A model generated the notes under the pieces. The model had not been told where the DNA came from and made no database searches. It saw nothing but the letters and a program-made list of their open reading frames with translations. Below are positions 36,679-46,634 of a stretch of 64,000 nucleotides of DNA, piece by piece. Both the position numbers and the translations under genes were made by a program. The stretch spans positions 1,550,001 through 1,614,000 of the forward strand of contig NZ_CP113432.1 of the NCBI RefSeq assembly GCF_026686735.1. The letters run 5' to 3'. Numbering within the stretch: position 1 is the first letter of the stretch; each line of letters begins with the position of its first letter. This stretch comes from Pseudomonas triclosanedens. GTDB lineage: Bacteria; Pseudomonadota; Gammaproteobacteria; Pseudomonadales; Pseudomonadaceae.

Positions 36679-36864
36679 TCTTGAGGGACCGCCGTTTCCG
36701 GGCTGCTTGCGAGCGCGAGAGCCCGGAAAGCCCCGGCCATCCTCGCTGCGAACACCCAGGGAAGTCGGCCGATCTCCCGGAAATCCAGCCTGGTTTTCTG
36801 TAATCCATCAGTTGACAGATGTGTATACTGCGGCCCTCGAACAAATCCAGGGACCGCTTCGCTC

Positions 36865-37950
36865 ATGCAGGAAAACAGCTTCGCCTTCCGCCTCAAGGAA
36901 CTGCTCGAACACAACAAGCTGACTCTGCAGGCTGTGGGTACGGCGCTGGGCATTTCGCGCACGGCGGTGCACAAGTGGACCAAGGGCGGCGAGATTGATT
37001 ACGACAATCTGCGCAAGCTGGCGGACTTCCTCAAGGTCAACTGGATCTGGCTGCGTTACGGTGAAGAAGCACTGCGCAGCGTGCAGGATGCCCAGCCGAT
37101 CGAACTGCCGATGACCGATCTGCGTCGCCGTTACACTGCGGAAATCATGGAAAGCGAAACGCGCATGAAGCTTGCCCAGGAGGGCGCCCGCATCGTCACC
37201 TGGGAGTGGAACCTGATCAGCGATGAGGTGACCTACTCGCCCAACGTCGAGGCGGTGTATGGCTGGACCGTCACCTCCAACCCGGACTTCTGGCGCCACC
37301 TGCCGGCCGAGGACGTGGCAGCCATGCAGTCCATGTATGACCGCGCCATCGCCGAGGGTGGCACCTGCGAGTGTGACTTCCGCATCTACCAGCCCGACGG
37401 CGGCCTGCGCTGGATCTCCTCGCGCGCAACGGTGGTTCAGGACGCGGTTGGACGGCCAGTGAAAATGGTCGGCATCAGCATGGACAACACCGAGCGGATG
37501 ACCACCGAGGAACGCTTGCGCAACAGCGAGGAACGCTTCCGCGCGATCTTCGAGCTGACCTGGGGCGCGCTCGCCTACATCGGCCTGGATGGCGGCTGGC
37601 AACGGGTCAACGGCAGCCTCTGCGAACTGCTCGGCTACAGCGCCGATGAGCTGTACGGCATGACCTTCCAGGAAATCACCCACCCAGATGACCTGGCGAA
37701 GAACCTTGAACTGCTGCGCCAGTTGCTGGCCGGGAGTTTCGACCGCTACGTGGTGGAGAAGCGCGTGCGCCGTCGCGACGGCAGCTTCCTCTGGGTTCGC
37801 GTGCGGACTTCGCTGCAGCGGCGCCGCCAGGACGGCCTGCCCGATCATCTGATCAGTGTGTTCGAAGACATCAGCGCCGAACGCGCCGAACGCGACCGCC
37901 TGCTGGGACGCATCGAGGAACTGGAAGCCCGTCTGGCCGAACGCGCCTGA
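36865..37950 (+). CDS. XRE-type HTH protein with two PAS domains
   Basis: A 361-residue one-component regulator of uncommon build. Residues 5-65 form a Cro/C1-type HTH (LKELLEHNKLTLQAVGTALG, ISRTAVHKWTKGG). A PAS domain with a PAC end follows (about 108-210, ending KMVGISMDNTERM), then a second PAS (about 215-335, with FRAIFELTWGALAYIGLDG and RRRDGSFLWVRVR) and a short C-terminal coiled coil. No kinase or cyclase domain is present, so PAS sensing would act directly on the HTH. It lies 186 bases after cntB and may regulate that cluster, possibly through the paired GTTAAC sites; the link is inference. A TATACT at 36824-36829 may be its -10 element. Confidence 0.85.
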   Translation: MQENSFAFRLKELLEHNKLTLQAVGTALGISRTAVHKWTKGGEIDYDNLRKLADFLKVNWIWLRYGEEALRSVQDAQPIELPMTDLRRRYTAEIMESETRMKLAQEGARIVTWEWNLISDEVTYSPNVEAVYGWTVTSNPDFWRHLPAEDVAAMQSMYDRAIAEGGTCECDFRIYQPDGGLRWISSRATVVQDAVGRPVKMVGISMDNTERMTTEERLRNSEERFRAIFELTWGALAYIGLDGGWQRVNGSLCELLGYSADELYGMTFQEITHPDDLAKNLELLRQLLAGSFDRYVVEKRVRRRDGSFLWVRVRTSLQRRRQDGLPDHLISVFEDISAERAERDRLLGRIEELEARLAERA

Positions 37951-37951
37951 T

Positions 37952-38287
37952 TCAGTGCAGGCGCACCCAGACGCCCACCAGCAGCGAGGCAGCCACCAAC
38001 CATGCCAGCGTGGCCATCGCCAGCGACAGCTCCAGGCGCAGGCGATCCACCAGCAGGTAAAGCGCGGCGAGGTAGACGAAGTAGGGGATGATCGACCACA
38101 TGCCGAAGGCGATTGTGCTCTTCAGATCGTCCAGCGAACGGTTCTTGCCGACGATGTAGTGAGCGATCAGGGCGAAGGTGGGAAACAGCGGCACCAGCCC
38201 GGCGATGTAGTAATTGCGCGTCTTCGCCAGCACGGCGAGGATCAGCACCACGCCGGCGCCGAGGGTTGCCTTGAGTATCAGGTCCAC
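37952..38287 (-). CDS. glpM: GlpM-family inner-membrane protein
   Basis: A 111-residue protein with four hydrophobic segments (starting LILKATLGAGVVLILAVLAK) and the conserved polar stretch KTRNYYIAGLVPLFPTFALI typical of GlpM. GlpM lies next to glpD in P. aeruginosa and has been linked to alginate production and glycerol-3-phosphate metabolism; its biochemical function is unknown. Start is GTG at 38287. It is the last gene of the glp cluster, 317 bases after glpD and convergent with the XRE-PAS gene. Confidence 0.88.
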   Translation of the reverse strand: MDLILKATLGAGVVLILAVLAKTRNYYIAGLVPLFPTFALIAHYIVGKNRSLDDLKSTIAFGMWSIIPYFVYLAALYLLVDRLRLELSLAMATLAWLVAASLLVGVWVRLH

Positions 38288-38304
38288 GGGGTTCTCGAAT
38301 GCAG

Positions 38305-38329
38305 CGACGCCACCGGGGCGGTGGCGTCG
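38305..38329. repeat. Long perfect hairpin upstream of glpM
   Basis: CGACGCCACC / GGTGGCGTCG form a perfect 10-bp stem with a 5-base loop, 17 bases upstream of glpM on the transcribed strand. Without a T tract it is not a standard terminator; it could be an mRNA stability or processing element in the glpD-glpM gap. Confidence 0.6.
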
Positions 38330-38364
38330 GCATTATCCGCCATTGGCTGCTGGTAGCTCCAGCG

Positions 38365-38520
38365 TCACTCAGTCTTCGCGGTGAGCTGCAAGGCGGGGAA
38401 TTCTGCAATTGCTGAACAGAGTTTCCAGCATGGCTGGATGTCATCCCATTCCGGTTCGAGTATGTGCCAGGTAAATCGCCAGTCCGACTCAACCGGCTTC
38501 AGCGGCAACACTGAAACCAC
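38365..38520 (-). CDS. Possible small protein between glpD and glpM
   Basis: A 51-codon frame from GTG 38520 (preceded by GGAAGAG) encodes a Trp-rich, protein-like sequence with the segments ESDWRFTWHILEPEWDDIQP and CWKLCSAIAEFPALQL. Its third codon positions are richer in A/T than in the neighbouring genes, so it may be a decayed fragment or chance. It occupies the middle of the 317-base gap between glpD and glpM. I recognise no family. Confidence 0.25.
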   Translation of the reverse strand: MVSVLPLKPVESDWRFTWHILEPEWDDIQPCWKLCSAIAEFPALQLTAKTE

Positions 38521-38605
38521 GACTCTTCCGGCGAAGCCGGCCCTGCCTGTGTTGTAACGCTACGCCAGCTTCTGGTCAGGGAGCTGGCTGATGAGGCTGA
38601 TGGAC

Positions 38606-40147
38606 TCAGGCGACTTTCGTCCGCGGCTGCAGCGGGTTTTCGCTTTCCAGGAAGCGCTCCAGGCGGCGTTGCTGTTCGGTATTGAGGAACAGGCCGAGCT
38701 TGGTGCGACGCCAGAGGATGTCTTCCGCGCTGCGTGCCCATTCTTCCCGGCACAGGTATTCCACTTCGTGGGCATAGAGCCCGCCGCCGAGGTGTTCGCC
38801 CAGTTCGCTCAGGTTGCGTGCGCCGTCCAGCAGGTTCCAGATGCGGCTGCCGTAGGTGCTGGCCCAGCGGTGGGCGAGGGCGGGGTCGAGTTGGCGCAGG
38901 CTGTCCATCAACTGGATGGCGAGGTCTTCCACGCTGCTCATCGCTTCGCCGCCCGGTAGCGGGGCGGTGGCCGTCCAGGTCTTGCCGAGGATGCCGGGGA
39001 AGTGCGGAGCGAGCTGCTCCAGCGCGGCTTCGGCGAGTTTGCGGTAGGTGGTGAGCTTGCCGCCGAACACGGACAGCAGGGGCGCTTCGCCTGGTGTGTT
39101 GTCCAGTGCCAGGGTGTAGTCGCGGGTGACGGCGGATGGGTCGTTGGACTCGTCGTCGCACAGCGGGCGCACGCCGGAGAAACTGTGGAGGATGTCTTCG
39201 CGTCCCAGTTGTCGTTTGAAATGGGCGTTGGCCACGGTGAGCAGGTAGTCGGTTTCTTCCTGGCTGATGCGGATCTGCGCCGGGTCGCCCTGGTATTCGC
39301 GGTCGGTCGTGCCGATCAGTGTGAAGTGCTGCAGGTAAGGAATGGCGAAGACGATGCGCCGGTCCTCGTTCTGCAGGATGTAGGCGTGTTCGCCGTCGTA
39401 CAGGCGCGGCACGATCAGGTGGCTGCCCTGAATCAGGCGAATGCCGTAGGGCGGACGCTGGCGCAGTTCGTCGCGCAGGAAACGGTCGACCCACGGGCCG
39501 GCGGCGTTGACCAGCGCGCGGGCGCGGACCGAGTAGAGGCTGCCGTCGCTGCGTTCCAGGTGCAGGTGCCACAGGCCCTTGCTGCGCCGCGCGCTGACGC
39601 AGCGGGTGCGGGTGTGGACATGCGCGTGGTGCTCGCGGGCGCTCATGGCGTTAAGCACCACCAGGCGCGCATCGTCCACTGCGCAGTCGGAGTATTCGAA
39701 ACCGCGGGTGATCTGCGCTTGCAGCGGGCTGTCGGTGCCGAAGCGCACGCCGCGGGACGCCGGAAGCTTTTCGCGCTTGCCCAGGTGGTCGTAGAGGAAC
39801 AGGCCGGCGCGGATCATCCAGGCTGGGCGCAGGTGCGGCTGGTGCGGCAGGACGAAGCGCAGCGGGTGCACGATGTGCGGGGCCTTGGCGAGCAGGACTT
39901 CGCGTTCGGCGAGAGCCTCGCGCACCAGGCGGAATTCGTGGTGTTCCAGGTAGCGCAGGCCGCCGTGAATCAGCTTGCTGCTGGCGGATGACGTATGGCT
40001 GGCAAGGTCGTGTTGTTCGCAAAGGAACACGGAGAGGCCCCGTCCGGCGGCATCGGCTGCTATGCCCACGCCGTTGATACCGCCACCGATGACGGCAAGG
40101 TCATAGACTTCGGCCAAGGGCGCGTTGCGCTTGCCAGTGGGATTCAT
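38606..40147 (-). CDS. glpD: Aerobic glycerol-3-phosphate dehydrogenase
   Basis: A 513-residue FAD enzyme that oxidises glycerol-3-phosphate to dihydroxyacetone phosphate and feeds electrons to quinone at the inner membrane. The FAD-binding start is YDLAVIGGGINGVGIAADAA, followed by SSASSKLIHGGLRYLE; VNAAGPWVDRFL and the C-terminal FGGKLTTYRKLAEAAL are family signatures. It is preceded by GlpR-type operators and is the second-last gene of the glp cluster. Confidence 0.96.
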   Translation of the reverse strand: MNPTGKRNAPLAEVYDLAVIGGGINGVGIAADAAGRGLSVFLCEQHDLASHTSSASSKLIHGGLRYLEHHEFRLVREALAEREVLLAKAPHIVHPLRFVLPHQPHLRPAWMIRAGLFLYDHLGKREKLPASRGVRFGTDSPLQAQITRGFEYSDCAVDDARLVVLNAMSAREHHAHVHTRTRCVSARRSKGLWHLHLERSDGSLYSVRARALVNAAGPWVDRFLRDELRQRPPYGIRLIQGSHLIVPRLYDGEHAYILQNEDRRIVFAIPYLQHFTLIGTTDREYQGDPAQIRISQEETDYLLTVANAHFKRQLGREDILHSFSGVRPLCDDESNDPSAVTRDYTLALDNTPGEAPLLSVFGGKLTTYRKLAEAALEQLAPHFPGILGKTWTATAPLPGGEAMSSVEDLAIQLMDSLRQLDPALAHRWASTYGSRIWNLLDGARNLSELGEHLGGGLYAHEVEYLCREEWARSAEDILWRRTKLGLFLNTEQQRRLERFLESENPLQPRTKVA

Positions 40148-40179
40148 GGGACGGCCTCGAGATGGAAAGTGAACACATT

Positions 40180-40281
40180 TATGTTCGAATTCGAAAATAT
40201 CTTAGTTCGATGAATGAAGTATGACCAGCCCGCCTGAGAGAAAACGAGCAGGCATTCGTCAGTATTTTCGAAGTTGAACCC
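40180..40281. promoter_or_regulatory. GlpR operator region before glpD
   Basis: TATGTTCG-AATT-CGAAAATA at 40180-40199 matches the GlpR consensus WATKTTCG-WWAW-CGAACATW well. A second partial match, TATTTTCGAAGTTGAAC, is at 40263-40279 and a weaker TTAGTTCG half-site at 40202-40209. They fill the gap between glpR and glpD, so repression by GlpR, relieved by glycerol-3-phosphate, is expected. Confidence 0.65.
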
Positions 40282-40287
40282 GAGGCG

Positions 40288-41043
40288 TCAGACGAGCTCG
40301 AGGTGCACCTTGTGCTGGTTCAGCAGGCGTGCCACGGCGGGTGGCGGCGGGCTGTCGGTGAAGACGCGGCTGACCAGGGAGATCGGCCCCAGGCGCACCA
40401 CGGCGTTGCGCCCGAACTTGCTGGAGTCTGCGGCGAGGAAGACCTGCCGGGCGTTATCGATGATGGCGCGGGAAACGCGCACTTCCTGGTAGTCGAAGTC
40501 CAGCAGGCTGCCGTCGTCGTCGATGCCGCTGATGCCGACCAGGGCGAAGTCGACGCGGAACTGCTCGATGAAGTCCACGGCGGCCTGGCCGACCACGCCG
40601 CCATCGCTGCGCACGGTGCCGCCGGCGATCAGTACTTCGAAGTCGTCCTTGCCACCGAGGATATTGGCGACATGCAGGTTGTTGGTGATGATCTTCAGGT
40701 TGCGATGGCCGAGCAGGGCGCGGGCAATCGCTTCGGTAGTGGTGCCAATGTTGATGAACAGCGAGGCGTTGTCCGGCACGTGGCTGGCGATGGCGTCGGC
40801 GATGCGCTGTTTTTCGTCGCGCATCTGGTCGGAACGGGTGTTGTAGGCGGTGTTCTCGATGCTCGAATCCCAGGCCGCGCCGCCGTGGTAGCGGCGCAAC
40901 AGGCTCTGTTCGGCGAGCTGGTTGATGTCGCGGCGGATGGTCTGCGGGGTGACGGCGAACTGCTGGGCGAGCTCTTCGATGCTCAGGTAGCCGCGTTCGC
41001 GGACCAGGTCGAGAATGCTTTGCTGGCGGGGTGGCAGGTTCAT
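40288..41043 (-). CDS. glpR: DeoR-family glycerol-3-phosphate regulon repressor
   Basis: A 251-residue DeoR-type repressor. The N-terminal winged HTH is [20 protein letters not shown] with [13 protein letters not shown], and the sugar-phosphate-binding isomerase-like domain carries [15 protein letters not shown] and [12 protein letters not shown]. It represses glp genes until glycerol-3-phosphate binds. Start at 41043 gives the family's normal length; the frame extends further but without a ribosome site. It lies between glpK and glpD on the same strand. Confidence 0.94.
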   Translation of the reverse strand: MNLPPRQQSILDLVRERGYLSIEELAQQFAVTPQTIRRDINQLAEQSLLRRYHGGAAWDSSIENTAYNTRSDQMRDEKQRIADAIASHVPDNASLFINIGTTTEAIARALLGHRNLKIITNNLHVANILGGKDDFEVLIAGGTVRSDGGVVGQAAVDFIEQFRVDFALVGISGIDDDGSLLDFDYQEVRVSRAIIDNARQVFLAADSSKFGRNAVVRLGPISLVSRVFTDSPPPPAVARLLNQHKVHLELV

Positions 41044-41080
41044 GCGGTTCGCTCGTTGAATGGGGCGGCGGCCTGGAATG

Positions 41081-41290
41081 CTATGGCGCAGAGGGCAGTT
41101 GCTCAATGCGCCCGCGTGCATTCGGGAAACTGTCGACCAGCCCAAGCGTTAGTCGGGCGTCCTCGGCAGTCGGGTGTCGTTTGGCTTCGTCAGGTGCGGG
41201 GGTGAGACTCAACCCTTTGCCTGCCTTTCGCAGATACCACTCCCTGTCCGGAGCTTCGCTCAAGGTAATCATCACAATCCAGTCGGACAT
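41081..41290 (-). CDS. Small hypothetical protein between glpK and glpR
   Basis: A 69-residue frame starting at 41290 with AGAGG about 12 bases upstream. The sequence (for example [40 protein letters not shown]) is protein-like, with a short N-terminal beta-like strand and a helical end, and lies wholly in the glpK-glpR gap on the same strand. I do not recognise a family. Codon use is less GC-biased than in the neighbours, so it may be a small accessory gene or non-coding. Confidence 0.45.
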   Translation of the reverse strand: MSDWIVMITLSEAPDREWYLRKAGKGLSLTPAPDEAKRHPTAEDARLTLGLVDSFPNARGRIEQLPSAP

Positions 41291-41346
41291 CGGGACAAGA
41301 CCTCTGCGTCAAAATCGCAAGCGAGGGCGAAGTGTCGTCAGCTTGC

Positions 41347-42972
<1,626 letters not shown>

Positions 42973-43030
42973 TTACGGCTTGGCTTACTGTTATGCGATG
43001 GAAATCCGCTTGCGAGAAGCCTGTCCGATC

Positions 43031-43501
43031 ATGACTCCCGCCATCGATCTGTTGAAGAAGAACCGCGCCGAACATCATGTGCTGAGCTACGAGCACGATC
43101 CCAAGGCGCCGTCCTACGGACTGGAAGCCGCCGAGAAGCTCAATCTCGATCCGGCCCGTGTGTTCAAGACATTGCTGGCAGCCAGCGAGAAGGGGGAGCT
43201 GCTGGTAGCGGTGGTGCCGGTCGCCGGTACGCTCGATCTGAAGGCGCTGGCCCACGCCGCCGGCGTCAAGAAGGCCGATATGGCCGACCCCAATGCCGCG
43301 CAGCGCGCCACTGGCTACCTGGTGGGAGGCATCAGCCCCCTGGGACAGAAGAAGCGCCTGCGCACGTTCATCGACGAGTCCGCCCAAGGCTTCGAGACCA
43401 TCCATGTGAGTGCCGGCCGGCGTGGGCTGGAGGTGGAGCTGAGCGCCGCGACGCTGGCCGGCCTGACCGCCGCGACGTTCGCGCCAATCGGCCGTCCCTG
43501 A
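43031..43501 (+). CDS. ybaK: Cys-tRNA(Pro)/Cys-tRNA(Cys) deacylase YbaK
   Basis: A 156-residue YbaK/EbsC editing protein that hydrolyses mischarged Cys-tRNA(Pro). Family motifs are ARVFKTLLA with the catalytic Lys, AVVPVAGTLDLKALA and GYLVGGISPLGQKKRLRTFI. Start 43031 gives the standard length. It is divergent from glpK and followed 80 bases later by the PhzF-like gene. Confidence 0.93.
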   Translation: MTPAIDLLKKNRAEHHVLSYEHDPKAPSYGLEAAEKLNLDPARVFKTLLAASEKGELLVAVVPVAGTLDLKALAHAAGVKKADMADPNAAQRATGYLVGGISPLGQKKRLRTFIDESAQGFETIHVSAGRRGLEVELSAATLAGLTAATFAPIGRP

Positions 43502-43581
43502 GCGCTGTCTGGTCCATTCTGTATCGTTCGCCGTCCGTCGGCTTCTGTCATGCTCGGGGCATCACTGACCAGGAGACTGCC

Positions 43582-44364
43582 ATGCAACTCGACTTCCACC
43601 AGGTGGACGCTTTCACCGACCGCCCATTCGCCGGCAACCCGGCGATGGTCTATCGCCTCGATGCCTGGCTGGCCGATGAACTGATGCAGAAGATCGCCGC
43701 CGAGCACAATTTGTCGGAAACCGCCTTCCTGGTTGACGAGGCCGATGGCTGGCGCATCCGCTGGTTCACGCCGACTGCCGAGGTGCCGTTGTGCGGCCAT
43801 GCGACGCTGGCCAGCGCGCATGTGCTGTTCGAGGTATTCGGCGAGCCGGGCGATTATCTCGAGCTCAATTCGTTGTCCGGGCCGTTGCGGGTATTCCGCG
43901 AGGATGGCCGGCTGGCGCTGGACTTCCCGGCGCAGCCGCCAAGCGAGGTGGGCAGTACCGTCGAGCTGGAACAGGCGCTGGGAATGCCGGTTGTGGATGC
44001 GTTGAGCACCACGTCGCATCTGCTGGTGTTGCTGGAGTCGGAGCAGGCAGTGCGTAGCTGTTCGCCGGACTTCGCGGCACTGGCGCGTATGCCTTACCTC
44101 GGGGTGATCGTGACCGCGCGCGGCGATAGCCATGACTTCGTATCGCGCTTTTTCGCCCCCGCCATCGGCCTGAACGAAGACCCAGTGACCGGTGCAGCCC
44201 ATTGCAGTCTGATTCCCTATTGGTCGCAGCGCTTGAGCAAGCTGCAGATGCGCGCTTTCCAGTGTTCGGAGCGCGGTGGCGAACTGTGGTGCCGGCTGAA
44301 TGGCGACCGGGTGAGCATCGCGGGCCACTCGCGCCTGGTCGCCAGCGGCCGACTGGTTCTTTGA
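43582..44364 (+). CDS. PhzF-family isomerase
   Basis: A 260-residue PhzF/DAPF-fold protein: the start FHQVDAFTDRPFAGNPAMVY, the catalytic Glu in HNLSETAFLVDEADG, RWFTPTAEVPLCGHATLASA and the second-half DPVTGAAHCSLIPYW. True PhzF acts in phenazine synthesis, but isolated homologues like this (YddE/YHI9 type) have unknown substrates, and no phz genes are present. Start 43582 follows AGGAGACTG; the frame is open far upstream only as the mirror of glpK. Confidence 0.9.
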   Translation: MQLDFHQVDAFTDRPFAGNPAMVYRLDAWLADELMQKIAAEHNLSETAFLVDEADGWRIRWFTPTAEVPLCGHATLASAHVLFEVFGEPGDYLELNSLSGPLRVFREDGRLALDFPAQPPSEVGSTVELEQALGMPVVDALSTTSHLLVLLESEQAVRSCSPDFAALARMPYLGVIVTARGDSHDFVSRFFAPAIGLNEDPVTGAAHCSLIPYWSQRLSKLQMRAFQCSERGGELWCRLNGDRVSIAGHSRLVASGRLVL

Positions 44365-44465
44365 CCTGTGCCCGGAGGCCGGCCTGGCGCTATCGGCTAG
44401 GCTTCTGAGCCTGCGGAACCGTGTCAGGCCCGGCGTGGTTCGCATGGATGGAGGCAAAGCGGAAG

Positions 44466-45416
44466 ATGGCGATTCTGGTCATTGCGGACTACCTCGGGGC
44501 CACGGCCCAGGCGCCGGCGCAGTTGGCGACGGCGACGTTGAGCACGTTGAGTGCGGCCCGGCAGATCGGCGGCGAGATTCACCTGCTGCTGGCCGGCAGT
44601 GGGCTGGATGAGCTGGCGGAACATGCCGGTCGCATCGCCGGCGTCGAGCGCGTGCTGCTGGCTGGCGATCCTGCCTATGATCATCTGCTGGCTGAGAATC
44701 TCAGCGCACTGGTGCTGCAACTGGCGCCGGGCTACAGCCATATCCTCGCCCCGGCGAACGCTTGCGGGCGCAACTGTCTCCCGCGCATCGCCGCGCTGCT
44801 GGATGTCGATGCCGTCTCGGACGTCATCGAGGTACTCGACGAGTCTACCTTCAAGCGCCCGGTCTACGCCGGTAACGCCATCGCGACGGTGCGTTGCGAG
44901 GGCGCGGTGAAGGTGCTTGGTATCCGGCCGACGGCGTTCGACCCGGCTCCGCAGGAGGGCGGCCGTGCGGAGCGGAAGGCGGTATCCGGTCCTGGTGAGC
45001 TGGGCCTCTCCTGCTGGCTGGCGGAGGAACACCCGGTTTTCGAGCGGCCCGCGCTGGAGTCGGCGCGAGTGATAGTCGCTGGTGGACGTGGCCTGCAAAG
45101 CGCCGAGGGTTTTGCCTTGCTCTATCCGCTGGCTGATCGGTTGCAGGCTGCGGTTGGCGCTTCGCTGGCGGCGGTGGATGCGGGGTTCGCGCCGGCCGAG
45201 CTGCAGGTTGGGCAATCCGGCCGCATCGTCGCGCCGGAGCTGTATCTCGCTATCGGTATTTCCGGGGCGGTGCAGCATGTCGCGGGCATGAAGGACGCCA
45301 AGGTCATCGCCGCGATCAATCTCGATCCCGATGCGCCGATCTTCGAGATCGCCGATTACGCCCTGGTGGGCGATCTGTTCGCGCTGTTGCCCGAGCTTCA
45401 GCGCGAACTGGGCTGA
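44466..45416 (+). CDS. Electron transfer flavoprotein alpha-subunit paralogue (orphan)
   Basis: A 316-residue complete ETF alpha chain. The N-terminal ETF domain starts AILVIADYLGATAQAP; the C-terminal FAD domain is well conserved (VIVAGGRGLQSAEGF, AAVDAGFAPAELQVGQSG, GISGAVQHVAGMKDAKVIAA, then DYALVGDLF). Normally etfA is paired with etfB; here neither neighbour encodes a beta subunit: PhzF-like is upstream and an ABC ATPase is convergent downstream. It may use the housekeeping EtfB or serve a special dehydrogenase. Start 44466 has GGAAG just upstream. Confidence 0.9.
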   Translation: MAILVIADYLGATAQAPAQLATATLSTLSAARQIGGEIHLLLAGSGLDELAEHAGRIAGVERVLLAGDPAYDHLLAENLSALVLQLAPGYSHILAPANACGRNCLPRIAALLDVDAVSDVIEVLDESTFKRPVYAGNAIATVRCEGAVKVLGIRPTAFDPAPQEGGRAERKAVSGPGELGLSCWLAEEHPVFERPALESARVIVAGGRGLQSAEGFALLYPLADRLQAAVGASLAAVDAGFAPAELQVGQSGRIVAPELYLAIGISGAVQHVAGMKDAKVIAAINLDPDAPIFEIADYALVGDLFALLPELQRELG

Positions 45417-45422
45417 AGGCAT

Positions 45423-46496
45423 TCAGATCGGTCGCTGGATTTCCACGCTGCCGCGTGCCGGAAACAGCACCAGGTGCTCGGCGGCCACGCCGATGCTGAC
45501 CTCGTCGCCGGGCTGGTGGTCGGCGTGGCTGGGGAAGATCGATTCGAGCTGAGTCCCGGTAGGCAATTGCAGACGGTAGAGCGTCGCCGCGCCGAGGAAT
45601 GACTTGCCGACGATCTTCGCTTTGAGAGCGCCATCGGTGGCCGGGACCAGGTCGTCCGGGCGCAGCAGGACGTCCACTGCGCTGCCGTCGGGGAGGCTGT
45701 AGGCGCGGTTGCCGCGCAGGAGACCGAGCTCGGTCTGCACCGAGTCGTTCCCGCGCATCTGTCCACGAATGAAGTAGCCCTGGCCGATGAAGCTGGCCAC
45801 GAATGGCGTTTGCGGTTCGTGGTAGAGGTTGAAGGGGGTATCCCACTGCTCCAGCCGGCCGTTGTGGAATACACCCACGTGATCGCTGACGGCGAATGCC
45901 TCTTCCTGGTCGTGGGTGACCAGGATCGCGCTGGTGCCGCGCGCCTTGAGGATGTCGCGCACCTCGTGGCTGAGCTGGCGGCGCAGTTCCACGTCGAGGT
46001 TGGAGAAGGGTTCGTCGAGCAGCAGCAGTTGCGGTTGCGGGGCCAGTGCGCGGGCAAGGGCGACACGCTGTTGCTGGCCGCCGGAAAGCTCGTGGGGGAA
46101 GCGCTGCCCAAGAGCGTCGAGCTTCACCAGTTGCAGGAGTTCGTCGACGATGCGTGCGCGCTCGGGGTGCTTGCGGATGCCGAAGGCGATGTTCTCCGCC
46201 ACGGACAGGTGCGGGAACAGTGCGTAGTCCTGGAACACCATGCCGATTCGGCGCTTCTCCGGGGCCAGTGTGAAGCCCGGACGGGAAATTATTTCACCGG
46301 CCAGCTCGATGCGGCCACCCTGAACCGGTTCGAACCCGGCGATGGCGCGCAGGGTAGTAGTCTTGCCGCAGCCGGAAGGGCCGAGCAGGCATCCGATATC
46401 ACCGGCGTTCAGGTGCAGGCTGACGCCTTGCACCACGCGCTGCTGTTCATAGCCACAGGAAAGATCGTCGAGGTTGAGCAGCAGCGATTTGGTCAT
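45423..46496 (-). CDS. ABC transporter ATP-binding protein (Fe3+/spermidine-type, FbpC-like)
   Basis: A 357-residue ABC ATPase with Walker A GPSGCGKTT (residues 39-47), Q-loop VFQDYALFPHLSVAEN, signature LSGGQQQRVALARAL, Walker B LLLLDEPFSNLD and H-loop VTHDQEEAF, plus a C-terminal TOBE-like domain. It belongs to the importer class for ferric iron, sulfate or polyamines. No permease or binding protein is adjacent; it shares strand and neighbourhood with argF, as in P. aeruginosa (from memory PA3538-PA3537). The substrate cannot be fixed. Confidence 0.9.
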   Translation of the reverse strand: MTKSLLLNLDDLSCGYEQQRVVQGVSLHLNAGDIGCLLGPSGCGKTTTLRAIAGFEPVQGGRIELAGEIISRPGFTLAPEKRRIGMVFQDYALFPHLSVAENIAFGIRKHPERARIVDELLQLVKLDALGQRFPHELSGGQQQRVALARALAPQPQLLLLDEPFSNLDVELRRQLSHEVRDILKARGTSAILVTHDQEEAFAVSDHVGVFHNGRLEQWDTPFNLYHEPQTPFVASFIGQGYFIRGQMRGNDSVQTELGLLRGNRAYSLPDGSAVDVLLRPDDLVPATDGALKAKIVGKSFLGAATLYRLQLPTGTQLESIFPSHADHQPGDEVSIGVAAEHLVLFPARGSVEIQRPI

Positions 46497-46634
46497 CGAA
46501 CTCGGAACCGGATCAGAATCTCGCCGCGCGCAGTCCGGGCAGGGCGGGAGCAGGTAAGGATGCGCAGTCTACGCCTGCCGCATACCTGCGACCTGCGTCG
46601 CATCGGCAAGCGCAGGACGACGATGCACGGGTTC

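Noticed and set aside
36812..36829. TTGACA and TATACT close together before the XRE-PAS gene
   Set aside because: They are only 6 bases apart, so they cannot be a -35/-10 pair; only the TATACT is kept as a possible -10.
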